Positions 33,691 to 44,900 of a stretch of 64,000 bases of DNA are shown here, piece by piece (the stretch's first letter is position 1; each line of letters starts with the position of its first letter). This DNA comes from Ryuthela nishihirai (lineage: Eukaryota; Arthropoda; Arachnida; Araneae; Heptathelidae). The stretch is from positions 24,489,283 to 24,553,282 of the forward strand of contig JAWZYU010000017.1 in NCBI GenBank assembly GCA_038380435.1. Reading direction: 5' to 3'. The notes under the pieces are model-generated. The model was given only the letters and a program-made list of their open reading frames with translations. It ran no database searches and was not told where the DNA came from. The position numbers and the translations under genes are program-made.

Positions 33691-35215
33691 CTAAAACATT
33701 AAACGACCATTGTAAACTACCTATCCTAGATATTTAAAAATTGTGTGATACAGAATAATTATCAAGAGGCTTTGATTGACAGCCCTGATTTCACCCTTTA
33801 TCTCTCCGTGGTGGGAAAAGGTAACCATATTTGTTATAAGGGATTAATGCATATTTCTTTGAAAGTTATTGCTGTCGTTTTTCTGAATCTCCAATCAGTT
33901 CCAATTTACGCTTTTAAATAGCGCTAAATTAGAATGACACAATTCTTAAAGGGAAAAAAACTATTTTTATTCGCCAGGCTATAGTAGCCAGGCGATTGCT
34001 CTCCCTAGTTTTCTTTAAGTTTAAATTACTTGTTCACGAAGCTTAAAATGGATATTATTCAGTTTTTCAAAAATAATTTTCACTGGGTCAGGATCTAAGA
34101 GGAATGGGGGTGGGGTCATGCCTCCTCTAAGAATGCTAGTAAGGATAACAGAGTTAAGAAATGGTTAAACTTAAGCGTATTTCACATGTTTCATATTTTT
34201 CAAGAATTTTTTTTAAAGACTTCTAAAAGAATGGATATGACGTTTCTTTTCCCCCTTTTACATTTTTTCATGCTCGATTGCGTCACTTGAAACCTAAGAC
34301 CCTGACACATATATAACTATGTATGTAATCATATTTGTATGCTGTGAAGTTAATCACACACTTCCGGTGTTTCCTTTTTCCTCTAATATAGTAGACTCAG
34401 ACCGCGGACCGGCTATCACTGACGCGACGGAGAGAGCTCAAACATTAGTCAAACATTAATGTCATAACTAGATAATCCACATGAACCACTTTCAGCTCTA
34501 TCAAGAGGTGTAGAGCTTTTCTTTTGTTGGAAAATACTGGAAGAAGCCTTCCATAATTTAAAACAACAACTTTTGTTTTTGAATTGAATATCCGGAATGA
34601 AAACAACGAAAACCGCCAATGTTTCGTCCACATGTAGGGGCGGGGCACATACTAAAATTTGCTTCAAGTTTCCCATAAAATAAACACTCCATTTCGATTC
34701 GCATTTTCATACCCCTTTTATCACCACTGTTGTTGTTATGGAAACGAATTAGTTCTGGACTACTGCCACTAGAAGGTGATACGTGATTTGTAATTTGCTC
34801 CAGTGTTATCGAAGGAAATAACGCGGAGTCTTTGTATTGTAGAGATTGAAACTGGTTATTTTCACTTTTAATATCTTGCCGCTTCTGCGTAGAGTTATAT
34901 TTATCTACGGTGTAAGAGGAGAAATTTGGCTAGATGACAGACGTGGACTGAGGCAAGCTGGAAAAATTAAAATGACGAAACCGTTCTCTAATTTTCTTGA
35001 TACTACTAAACCCATGCTTGTTTATGCACCGTTTTCTTCTTTTGTGAACTATTAAATTAGTGTGAAGTGTATGGGAATCGGAAATTTTGCTGTAGCAATG
35101 TATTTTTATCTAAAACGAGGAAAAGAGAAATTAATTCATGAATAGATACACGAAGTTTTAATTGCGTTTTTGTACAATAGTTATTTAAGTTCTTTAGTTA
35201 GCTGTGTGGGAAACG
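33691..35215 (+). promoter_or_regulatory. Putative 5' flank or promoter of the POMGNT1-like gene
   Basis: This stretch has no recognised repeat-family copy. It contains a short CpG-rich patch (about 34,393-34,436, with ccgcggaccgg and gacgcgacgg) that stands out from the AT-rich surroundings. An ETS-like acttccggtg lies at about 34,361. It precedes the candidate first exon. A promoter role is inferred only from position and local CpG content. The open frames here (for example 34,846-35,055) have no recognisable domain and were not called as genes. Confidence 0.3.
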
Positions 35216-35249
35216 ATGCTTCATTCAAGCTTACAATTTCAAAGTATCG
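35216..35249 (+). CDS. Candidate first coding exon of the POMGNT1-like gene
   Basis: An ATG with A at -3 (aaacgATG) opens 11 codons (MLHSSLQFQSI) plus one base, then meets a donor (gtaata) at 35,250. The leftover G joins the two leading bases (GA) of the secure exon at 41,566 as a Gly codon. An in-frame TAG lies eight codons upstream (about 35,192-35,194). It is on the right strand and has the right phase. Such a short exon could fit by chance (one in three for phase), so transcript evidence is needed. An alternative is another upstream exon between 35 and 41 kb. Confidence 0.4.
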
Positions 35250-36400
35250 GTAATAAAGGTTTGTATTTTTATTTTTTACACAAGGTAATTTACACAAATT
35301 TATTGGTGTCGCGAATTTTCCTTGTATTATATAGATTTGTAGGCGATGATCTCTGAACTATGTCTTTTAACTCTTTTTTTTTTCTTTCAAGTGTTGAATG
35401 CTCCATAATATTAATAGAGGCTTACTAAGTCTATTTTTTTCTCTAAGTTATTTTAAATTATAAAAGTTATTTATATTGACCAGAGGAAATTTTGTCCAAG
35501 TCTGTTATTGTCTTTTCATCTCCCATAGGTATTGTTTCTATAGTGTTGAATTAATGCATCAAATACTTAGTGTTTTATGAATTAGAATATAATTTAATCA
35601 CAAATTTTAAGTATTTACAGAACTGTTTGTTGGAATTTGATCTAGGATATGAGTACCAAATATTGCAGATAAATAAAAATTGTCAAGATAACCATTTGTT
35701 CTTAACAACTAGCCACTAAGAAAATATGTATGAAAAAATATTTGAGCCATATATCTAATTTCTAATGTGCCAGTTGCTATGACCAGTTCAGGTGGGCATT
35801 TAAACAGACACGATAGTTTGTTTATAAATAGCCAACTAGAAGTATTTCAAGTAAAGTTATTATATAGTTATGTTGACATTGTTAGTGATGCTAACTTATT
35901 AAGCCATGTGTTAAATGATTTCGTACATAACTTAGAATATGAAGTGTTGTGAACCAGTGTGACAGACTTGAGGTTTGTAATTTGAAGTACCTAAGAAGTT
36001 TTTCAATGTGAAAATATCCATAACTTGGCCATGAATTGCTAGATTTACATAGGTTTTGTAATATTTTAATGTGAAATAGATGTAAAAAAAACATGAAAAT
36101 GATGAAAAGAATAATATGGTAATAATAAATTTCCTATTATGGTTCTCAGCATTTCATATCTTATTAAGGAAGTGTGAAGCAGTGTTCTCTTAGTTAATTA
36201 TTTGGAGGAACTAGCTTATTACCAGGAAAATATGGCATTACCTAGATTTTTTATACACTTGTATTTATTTTCTTACTCTTATTTGCTGGATTTAATAGTA
36301 CAAGTTTGCAACTGAGATTCTCATTTCGTACAAGTGTTAGGGGCAGTATAAAGGAATTGGTGTAAAGAGAAAATTTATATGCAAATTGAAATCTTGTCAA
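35250..36400. other. Probable first intron of the POMGNT1-like gene, left part
   Basis: AT-rich. A phrase near 35,770 (taatgtgccagttgctatga) recurs at about 37,598, revealing an old dispersed repeat. No exon was recognised. Confidence 0.4.
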
Positions 36401-36404
36401 TCTA

Positions 36405-36560
36405 GCCCTTAGTCTAGTGGTTATCGTACCTGACTAGTAGTAGGCCAGCAGACACTTATGTAAGTGTTTGTTTTATGAGAAATCAGGACAAGCCTGACAT
36501 AGCTTCTAGGTTATCTCTGTGCTTTGTGTAAGGAAGTACCTTCAATTTAAGTATAAGGAG
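36405..36560. mobile_element. Possible tRNA-derived SINE fragment, family E
   Basis: A tRNA-like A-box phrase (agtctagtggttatcgtacc) followed by unrelated body. There is no convincing B box and no second copy in the window, so this is tentative. Confidence 0.3.
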
Positions 36561-36590
36561 TTTTTTTTTTCTGTAAATACAGTATAAACC

Positions 36591-36707
36591 TTGAATACCC
36601 AAGAAATCTTAAAAAAGGGTAGAGGGTAGTAAAGCAAAAGAAATAGGACTATGTGGACTAGTCAATTTCAAATTTTGGTCATTTTGGGCTGTTATGGTGT
36701 TAAAGGG
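36591..36707. mobile_element. TTAA MITE, second copy
   Basis: It matches the 122-bp element at 58,431-58,552 (gggtagagggtagtaaag, gtgttaaaggg before TTAA at 36,708-36,711). The left TTAA is mutated. Confidence 0.65.
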
Positions 36708-36769
36708 TTAATACAGTTGTTGTTGCAAATAGCAACTATATAGGTACTATCTGATTTACTTGGTATTGT

Positions 36770-37199
36770 GGGGTGGGAGTGGCTCAGTCAGTAGTGTGTC
36801 ATGCTTGTAATCTGCAGTTCCCAAGTTTGAGTCGCAGCTGGGCCAGTGTTGAGTTTATCACTGCAAAACTCCTCCCTGCCCACGGTCAATAGGGGGGACA
36901 CTGATAGGTTTGGAAAGGCCACCATCTATCAGATGGGACATTAACCCGTGGCCCTGTGTGTGGAAAAGCCATACCTTATGCTTGTTAAAGAACACACTGG
37001 ATGGCCTTGACAGGAGGCTACCATGAAAACCCAACATGATGTCCATATGACTACCACGAAAACCCAACGTGATGAACATACCCAACAGATGTCCAGTGGG
37101 TTCCCTTCCCCAATCATCTCTGAGCCTTTGGGGCCTCTGTGACTTGACCATTTAGTCCATTGTGTGCAAAAAAGTGCTCAGAGGTAAAACAACCCAACC
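36770..37199 (+). mobile_element. SINE A with short target-site duplication
   Basis: Full length, from ggggtgggagtggctcagtc to the acaacccaac tail. It is flanked by tggtattgt at 36,761-36,769 and 37,200-37,208. It contains a short internal duplication (gaaaacccaacatgatg / gaaaacccaacgtgatg, about 37,024-37,072) not seen in other copies. Confidence 0.85.
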
Positions 37200-37208
37200 T
37201 GGTATTGT

Positions 37209-39159
37209 TCAAGTCTTTAACTCGGTTAAACTCTCTGAAATATATAGTGGATTACACTTCCAGCATTGCAAGCTTTCATTTGATGTATAACTCATTATAA
37301 TTGATCCTGTGAAATTTTCATTCTCCATCTTTTTGGAGAAAGGGCAGATAGAAGGAGATATATAAGTTGAGATAGTCCATGATACTCTCTACAATAGAAA
37401 CTTTCATTTGAGATATACCTCATTACACTTGGCAATCATTTACACATATCTCCCCTCTTTTTTGGGGGGAGGGCATTTTTTCAAAGGAGGTAAAGTTTGA
37501 GAGGAACAAACTTATGTGCTCTAAGTTGTGATGAAACGAAGTTGTATGCTGAATTTTGTGGCCCTAGCTTTTACTTGAGCCATCTGTCTCATTACTAATG
37601 TGCCAGTTGCTATGACTGGCTAAAAATGCTGACTGGCTAAATATTTACTGTTTAAGAAGAATAGGAAGAATTCTTAACTTTTTTTATTTGATGGTGGTGA
37701 TGAATGAAAACCTTTTTGCATGAAATTTTGAGAAGGCAAAGACTTTTTACAATAGGAAGAAACTGTATACTGGATTTGGTCTTATTGGTTAGAGAAAATC
37801 CTGCCCCTCCCCCTTTTTTGTGGGTGAGGGTTGTGGGGGAGGAAGAAAGTTTGAGGAGACAATAGAATATGGACATCCTTTCCCCCTGATCTCAGGAATC
37901 GCCATGCCAATTTTTTTGCTATATTTTAAGATATCCCCAAATTTATAGTGAACATACAGACAACATATCTTTTATCACTCACAGAAAATTTAAAATTTCA
38001 CTTGGGCATATTTGCTGCAATAACTGATTGTTCAGTTTTGAGGAAAGTAAAGCTTTAGGTGGTAACAAGACGTAGATGATCAATGATAGATTTATATCCT
38101 TATGTATTTATTATTGCATTTAACTCAAATTTTGGGAAACAGACCACTAATAGGTTATTGATCTATTGTAATTAGTGAGTAGTGTTGTGTATTAACATGC
38201 ATAGTTTGTCTTCTATTGCTTTTCCTTGTGACTTATTCTTTACAATTAAAGAAGGAAAAGTAATTGAAAAATTTTGAAATATTTAATTTTAATTAAACTT
38301 TATTTTTCAAGCAATGCATTTTGAAGTGCAATTTTCTGTTCTGATATTCATGCTACATAAATGTAATTGTGGTCATTTTTTAAATTTACTTCTGTACCCT
38401 CCCCCCCTCTTTTTTTTTAGATCTGGCCTTCAAATTAATATGAGATTTAAATAAAATTGAAAAAATCTGACACCCTTGAAAATGTAATTGAGTAGCATTG
38501 AGCTACATTGTTTGATAAATATGTTAATGACATGCTTTGTGTCCCTGAGATTAAGTTATGGCAGAAAGTTAAGAGTGATATTTCTCTTGTCTGTGAATCA
38601 GACATTGAGAATATTTAAATTTAATCAGTGTATCACAAAACAACATGATATAATTTTTTTAAATAGAAAGCTGCTGTTCCCATCCCAGAATAATGATCTG
38701 CCAGTTTAATCATTGTGATACTATGTTTAATCATTGTGATATTATGTTTAATCATTGTGATATTATTTAAATGGAAAATAAACAACACTTTTGTGGCAGA
38801 TAATGGATTTAAGTTCTTTACACCTTATTTGAAAGCTACAGAATTTTGAATTTTGTTGGCTATCAATATTTTCAAGATAAGGATTAAGTTTAGGAAAGGA
38901 GAAAGCTAATAGTTGCAGAAAGAAGAAAGAAAATTAGTTCTGGCAAAATTCCTAGATATCATATTCTGTGCTTCTATTTTTATGTGGGCAAAACCATTTG
39001 AAAGTTAAATAATACCTACCATATAATTTGAAGTAAAAATATACTACATATCACATACAATTTTTATAATTATTCATATTATTTTTCACCTGGAATCTTA
39101 TAATAGAAATATTATTTTTAACATAGTAGGCAAGTAGTTTTATTTATGCTACATCTTGG
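37209..39159. other. POMGNT1-like intron with diverged internal repeats
   Basis: There are loose repetitions of a tttcatttgagatatacctc-like phrase (about 37,275, 37,403, 37,570, 38,000). A 21-bp tandem repeat of three units (tttaatcattgtgatactatg type) lies at 38,705-38,767. No coding segment is seen. Confidence 0.45.
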
Positions 39160-39161
39160 TA

Positions 39162-40422
39162 AGCTCACTGGACAAAAAATTAGTCATCTCCTGCTGTAAG
39201 AGGGTTACATCTGTTCAACAGCAACAGAGGGTGCACCAGCAATAAACGCATCCTACAAATAGCTGTGCTGTGTGCTACGGGGTTCATACAGTGACAAGAA
39301 GTGGTTATGTGCCACGTGTGTGTTAGTTGTTCTGTGAAACATGGGTCATGCCAAAGTTGTGAATGAATGGCAAAAAGGTGTTATTGTGTTTGGCGGAGCC
39401 AAAGGGCATAATGTACAAGATGTTGCTGCCTTTGCAGATGTGTCGAAACGTACTGTCCAAAGCGTCTTCCTGCAGTAGCATACATCGCAGTCCATCATCG
39501 GCAGAATTAATTGTCGTCAGAACTGCGACAGAAAGACTGTGCTCACCAGTAGGGACCGATGCAGTGTGTCATGCACTGTTAGGGCAAACCGCTTTGCAAC
39601 GAGGCAGGAATTGCTCCAGTCAGTCAATGCAGACCTACAACAAGCTGTTTCTGAATGAACACTCCGAAGGGAACTGCATGCCATGGATATCTGGAGCAGA
39701 GTGTACTGCAGAAGAGACCCATGTTAACAGCTCTGCACAAGGCTGCATGGGTACAGTGGGCACGGCGCCACAAAGACTGGACTGTCGATTCTTGGAAGTC
39801 TATGATCTGGTCGAATGAATCATGTTTTTGCTTGTACTCGAGTGATGTGAGGCGACGGGTACATCATAAGCCACATAAAGCCTTTCATACGAACTGTGTG
39901 CAAGGTTCTGTTCAAGCTGGAGGAGGCTCTGTGATGTTCTGGTGGTGTTTCACATACGAGGAAATGGGTCCTTTGGTTGTGGTGATGTCACACTTGAACC
40001 AGAAAGACTATATGGAGCTACTGGATGACCACGTGTTTCCTTTTGTGCAGCATCTCCACAGTGAACACCAGAAGGATACCCCATTCTTCCAAGATGACAA
40101 ATGGCATGTGCATAGGGCTCAAAGTGTGTCGGATTGGCATGACGAGCATTCTGAAACCTTCGAACATCTCAACTGGCCCACCAAATCCCCGGATTTGAAT
40201 CCCATAGAAAACTTGTGGGACTATTTGGGGCAATGAATGAAACACTGTCCTAGCCATCTGGCCAATCTGGCTGAACTGTGGCATTTGCTGCCTAATGTAA
40301 TATTCGCACACTGGTGACATCCATGCCAGACAGGATTTCAGCTGTTCTTTGTTTGCACGGAGGCATTATGTGCTATTAGGTGACATTCAGCCAGGAGTGA
40401 CTGATTTTTTGTCTGGGGAGCT
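39162..40422 (+). mobile_element. Tc1-like transposon, 1.26 kb, with inverted ends
   Basis: Inverted ends: left AGCTCACTGGACAAAAAATT, right AATTTTTTGTCTGGGGAGCT-like (the actual right end is gattttttgtctggggagct), flanked by TA on both sides. The interior carries a broken transposase gene (39,342-40,236). Length and TA target are typical of Tc1/mariner. It lies in the proposed first intron of the POMGNT1-like gene, in sense orientation. Confidence 0.88.
39342..40236 (+). pseudogene. Tc1-like transposase, broken and with first catalytic Asp changed
   Basis: The first part (ATG at 39,342) encodes a helix-turn-helix-like start (MGHAKVVNEWQKG...DVSKRTVQSVF) and stops near 39,476. Frameshifts follow. 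The frame 39,655-40,236 holds the catalytic half: SMIWSNESCF (normally W-S-D-E-S, so the first Asp is Asn), SVMFWWCF, FFQDDKWHVHRAQS (second Asp) and SPDLNPIENLWDYL (Glu of DD34E). It would cut and paste the element at TA sites, but stops plus the Asp change make it inactive. Confidence 0.88.
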
Positions 40423-40695
40423 TATATTTTAAAACTAATTTTACTGATATGGGTGATTTGGGAAAAAAATTTTCTAGCATTATGAGAAATTCATATTTTT
40501 ACAGGTTGGAAAATATTTGCATTATTTATTTGCACATTTCTAAATAAGATATTTTTCTTTCTGCAATTTTTGTGTAAATGATTTGTTTATAGAACTGATT
40601 TTTTTCTCTCGATAAGAAATTGTACTGTTTTAATGTTTTTTAAATATTTAGTTGAAATTTTAATATTAAAATTTTTTTTATTAAAAAATAATATC

Positions 40696-40834
40696 CACAG
40701 AGTTATCTGTTGACTTTAAAGTCAATAAATAGTTTTGTGGAAAAAAAAAAGTAAAGCTGTAGGTAGTAAGTAACAAGTTAACCACAAAACACTTTATTGA
40801 TTTATTGACTTTAAAGTCAACAGATAACTCTGTG
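40696..40834. repeat. Perfect 35-bp inverted repeat around a 69-bp spacer
   Basis: The left arm 40,696-40,730 (cacagagttatctgttgact...) and right arm 40,800-40,834 are exact reverse complements over 35 bp. A further gttttgtgg/ccacaaaac pair lies just inside. Each arm itself contains the 16-bp palindrome ttgactttaaagtcaa. The inner part resembles the tail of SINE family C. Confidence 0.93.
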
Positions 40835-40999
40835 TATATTATTTATTGATTAAATTATTGATAATGCTAATAGCATGAAGTGACTTACTTCTTTATTTAC
40901 ATCTTACTTAGTGTAATGTTAAAAGAAATAGTTGCCATTCTTGATCATAAGATGGTGCCATAATGCAGTTGCTGCAATCATGAGAGATTGATAATTTGT

Positions 41000-41110
41000 A
41001 TTAGTGGAAAAAAAGACAGTCGAAGTTAGTTTAGTGGTCTTAGAACACTCTGGCATAACTGGAGAGATGTGGGTTTGAATCCTGTACGTCAGCAAAATTT
41101 TTTTCTATGA
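41000..41110 (+). mobile_element. tRNA-derived SINE, family C, second copy
   Basis: Starts ttagtggaaaaaaagacagt, has ctctggcataactggagaga and the B-box-like gggtttgaatcctgt, and ends in a T-rich run. It matches the copy at 8,679-8,835. It lies about 170 bp from the perfect hairpin, which looks like detached tails of the same family. Confidence 0.6.
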
Positions 41111-41261
41111 AATTATTTATTGATTAAAATATTCTTTTATGCAAAATTACTATTATTTAATGATAATTAAAGAAGAAAAAATAGACTAATAATTTTTTAA
41201 AAATGCTGACTGGATAAATGTTAAAATTTCACTTGTCAAATGCTTAATAAAAAATAATAAA

Positions 41262-41459
41262 TAAATAACCCCTCAAGCAGCTGCTTGCCATAGAGGTCTG
41301 ACAGGAGCCTGTCAGTTTATATGCCATAGTAGAAGATCTGAGAGGATGGCAGGCCCTCAGCAGAAAACAGCACGAACATCCATGCCTTACCCGGGGCTTG
41401 AACCCAGGTCCCGTAGATCAGTAGCCAAGCGCTCTAACCACTCGGCCACGGGACGGCTT
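41262..41459 (-). mobile_element. SINE B, full-length and well conserved
   Basis: Tail cccctcaagcagctgcttgc at left. The tRNA-like head at right is nearly intact (read on the minus strand: gccgtcccgtggccgagtgg and a B box ggttcaagcc). It lies about 100 bp upstream of a POMGNT1-like exon. Confidence 0.9.
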
Positions 41460-41565
41460 AATGTTAAATATTTAAAATAAGTGTATTTATATTATGGATT
41501 AGTGTAATTTGACTGTTATTTAATAAGCAGAATGAGTGCATTAATCTAAATTGATATTTTTTCAG

Positions 41566-41631
41566 GAAATGTAAATAATTTGGAGTGTTTGGTGACAGCA
41601 GTCAAGTATTTCACTTCAAGAAAGTGGGGAA
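41566..41631 (+). CDS. POMGNT1: POMGNT1-like glycosyltransferase, exon coding the cytosolic N-terminal segment
   Basis: The 66-bp exon has a strong acceptor (attttttcag) and a consensus donor (gtaagt). It is read as two leading bases, 21 codons and one trailing base, with no stop. It encodes NVNNLECLVTAVKYFTSRKWG, a short segment with basic residues just before the membrane anchor in the next exon. That is the positive-inside pattern of a type II Golgi protein. The trailing A joins GC of the next exon to give Ser. No ATG is in frame, so an upstream exon must supply the start. Sequence conservation here is low, as expected for the cytosolic tail. Confidence 0.75.
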
Positions 41632-41754
41632 GTAAGTATATTTGTTGTATTTTGATGTTAATTTGAACTTAAGGATTTAAAAAATCACGAGCCATTAAGT
41701 GACTTATGACAACTTATTTGAAGGTTCTCTTTGTCAATGACAAAAATTGTTATA

Positions 41755-41914
41755 AAATAAATAAATAAATACCCTTATATGCCATAGTAGAAGGTCTATG
41801 AGGATGGCAGGACCTTAGCAGAAAAACAACATGAACATCCATGCCTTACCCGAGCTCGAACCCAGGTCCCTTAGATCAGTAGCCAAGCATGCTAATCACT
41901 CAGCCACCAGACAG
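41755..41914 (-). mobile_element. SINE B, partial, abutting a LINE
   Basis: Head at right (tcagccaccagacagac) and body present. The 3' tail block with the cagctgcttg palindrome is missing; the left end starts at cccttatatgccatagtaga. It joins directly to a LINE that lacks its 3' third, suggesting a deletion joined the two. Confidence 0.8.
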
Positions 41915-44900
41915 ACAGTCTAATTTTAGTCTTTAGGTGTATACGCCTATTTCTCCACACTCTCCATAGGTTCTTAAAAGTCCCGGCAGCAATCCCTATT
42001 CGTCTGTTAATCTCATGCCGCACATCACCATTATCTGTTACATAGCTCCCAAGATAATTAAACTGTGACACCTGCTCAAGACTGCAACCATTCAGATTAA
42101 CTGAATCACAGCCTGCCTGACCAATTTTCATCACTTTAGTTTTCTCTCTGTTTATAACCAAACCTACTCTACTACCAGTCTCATCAACAGCTTGAATGAA
42201 AGAGTTCATCTCATCAACATCATTTGCCAAAAGGGCTAAATCATCAGCATAATCTAAATTAGAAATTTTCGTATCTCCAGCCCATTTAAGGCCAAAATCT
42301 TTCCCTTGAAGTGAATTTCGCATAACATAATCAATACTATAAATACAATAACCAAGCTAAAGAGAAAAGGAGACAAAATGCACCCTTGTCGAACACCAGA
42401 AGTAATGCTAAACCAATTGCTACAAGCCTTGCCAACTCTCACACACGACTCAGTGTTATTATAGAGAGCTTTCATAATGTTAACTAACTTGTCTGGTATA
42501 CCATATGATTTCACAATCAACCACAAATTATGTCGATTGATAGAGTCGAAAGCCTTTTTGAAATCAACAAAGCTTGCAACCAAAGGTTTCTGAAACTCTA
42601 AACATTTCTCAAGAATCTGCCTAAGTGAAAATATCCCCACACATCCCCTACCACTTCTGAATCCACATTGCTCATCACACAATTTTACCTGGAACAGAAA
42701 GTAGGCTGATACCCCTATAGTTATCACAAGAGCTGTGATCACCTTTTTTGAAAATAGGGATAATAGCTCTGGTAAAATCCTTAGAAACTATGCCTTTATC
42801 ATAAAAGATATTCAAAATTTCCGTCATCCAAGTGGAAATGTTTCAGTGGAATGAACTTTAAGTTTGGAAATAGCCAAAATAACTTCAGATTGTGTTATAG
42901 GGCCAATATTAAAGCCAGTAATGCATCTATCATCATTACAAACAATGGGATTAGAACTAACCACATTGTTCAGAACATAACTAAAATGTTCAGCCCACCT
43001 TGCCATGACAGAATCCTCACCTACTGTAACCTTACTTTGGTTATCCTTCAGTCCCTGTGTACCCGTCCGTTTTTTACCACACAAAACGTTAACTATCTGG
43101 TACAGCTTTCTGCTGTTGTGCTGTCTAACTGCTTCCTCAGCTTTGTTAGCCAAGCCATCAAGCCAAGATTCTTAGCAGCAGCTAACTGATCTTTTATACG
43201 TTTATTAAGGTCTCTGTAATGCTTTCTATTAGGACTAGTAAAGTATTGATTAAGGACATTCCTGCAGTTCTTTCTTTCTGAAATAAGCTCCAAGTGCCTT
43301 ATCACTCAAATAATTCTGCCTCCTCTGTTACTTTTTTCCTAAAAGAGTACTGTTAGTTTCCAAAAAAAGTCTATTTAAAATGGTCCCATTCTTCTTCAAC
43401 TTCAGTAGTGAGCAAACCATGACTGTCATAATGACTAAGTAACCTATCATGGTAAGCTTTGGGTATAACTGGGTCTTTCAGTGCTTCAGTATTAAAGGTA
43501 GTGGTCAGATCCAATTTCAGCTCCCCTATATGACCTGGTATTCCTAACAGAACTGGGGCGGGGGTGGCTCAGTCGGTAGCGCGCCAGGCTCGTAATCTGT
43601 AGTTCCCAGGTTCGAGTCCCAGCTGGGTAAGCGTTGAGGTTTATCTCCGCAAAATTCCCCGCCCTGCCCACGGTCAGTAGGGGACACCGATGGGCTTGGA
43701 AAGGCCGCTGTCCGTCGGATGGGACGTTAAGCTGTGGCCCTGTGTGCGGGAGAGCCATACCCTGTGCACGTTAAAGAACACGCTGGATGGCCTTGACGGG
43801 AGGCTACCATCTGTCTCCCAACAGCTGTTCCAGTGGGTCCCCCCCCCCAACCTTCTCCGAGCCTTCGGGGTCCATGTGACCTGGCCATTTAGCCCATGAT
43901 GTGGAAAAAAGTGCCGCTCAGAGGTAAAACAACCCAAAACAAACAACCTAACAGAACTAGCCCATTTGCTGTTAATATATAATCAATCATATTCTTATGC
44001 AGCCCATCAGGTGAAACCATGTATACTTATGTATGTCGTGGTGTTTGTAGTAAGTGTTAGTTATTCTGAAACCACTGAGTTTACTTACCTGTAGGAGATG
44101 TTGCCCATTGCCATTGCAGCTACCAATACCAAAAGGGTTTATCACCCCTCTCCAAAGATCAGAGTCAGTATCAACTTTGGCATTGAAGTCACCTAGAACA
44201 AGGGTAACATCTCCTTTCTTCACAGAATTCAGAATATCCTGCAGTTGCCCATAAAATCTATTCTTCTCATCCTCATCGGCATCCTCAGTGGGGGCATAAC
44301 AGCAAATAACATTCAAGTCTTTAATGCTTGTCTGAAATTTTGCTGTAAGAAACCTTTCATTAATGCACTCAAATCCTAGAGGAGCATCACTAGCATGTCT
44401 GCTGAGAAGCAGACCCATGCCTTTGTGATGCTTATTATCTTCCCCCCTTGAAAAGAGAAATTTAAGATTATTTTTAAGAATCTGACCTCTATCTGTCCAT
44501 CAGGTCTCTTGCAAGCTGAGTATATCTAAATTATAATGGTGGAATTCTTGTGTGAGGACATCAAGAGAATAAGTTCTGTGCAGAGTCCTTACATTCCAAC
44601 TACCTATGGAGAGAAAATGGTTAGTGGGATGTTTAAGAAACTGTTTATTGAGAGAGGGAATGCCGACAATATCAAACAGCCCCCTAATTGCAGGCATGGG
44701 GCAAACACCTGTTTCCCCGCCACTAAAGGCTGAAGCTAATTCTACACTGCAAGACTTCTTCCAATGTAGAATTTGATGATGCCAGTAGAAGCAAGAGTTC
44801 AGGTGCCTGTGATGACCTCTGCTTAGGATTATCCACCAGCTGATAAACATATCCTGTGAATCGATTCACTTGTGGCTGTCAACCCAGAAACAAACAGAAA

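Noticed and set aside
34846..35055. 70-codon open frame in the putative promoter region
   Set aside because: No recognisable domain and no phase-compatible donor to the exon at 41,566.
38705..38767. CRISPR-like array
   Set aside because: Three adjacent 21-bp tandem units without spacers, in animal DNA; a simple tandem repeat.
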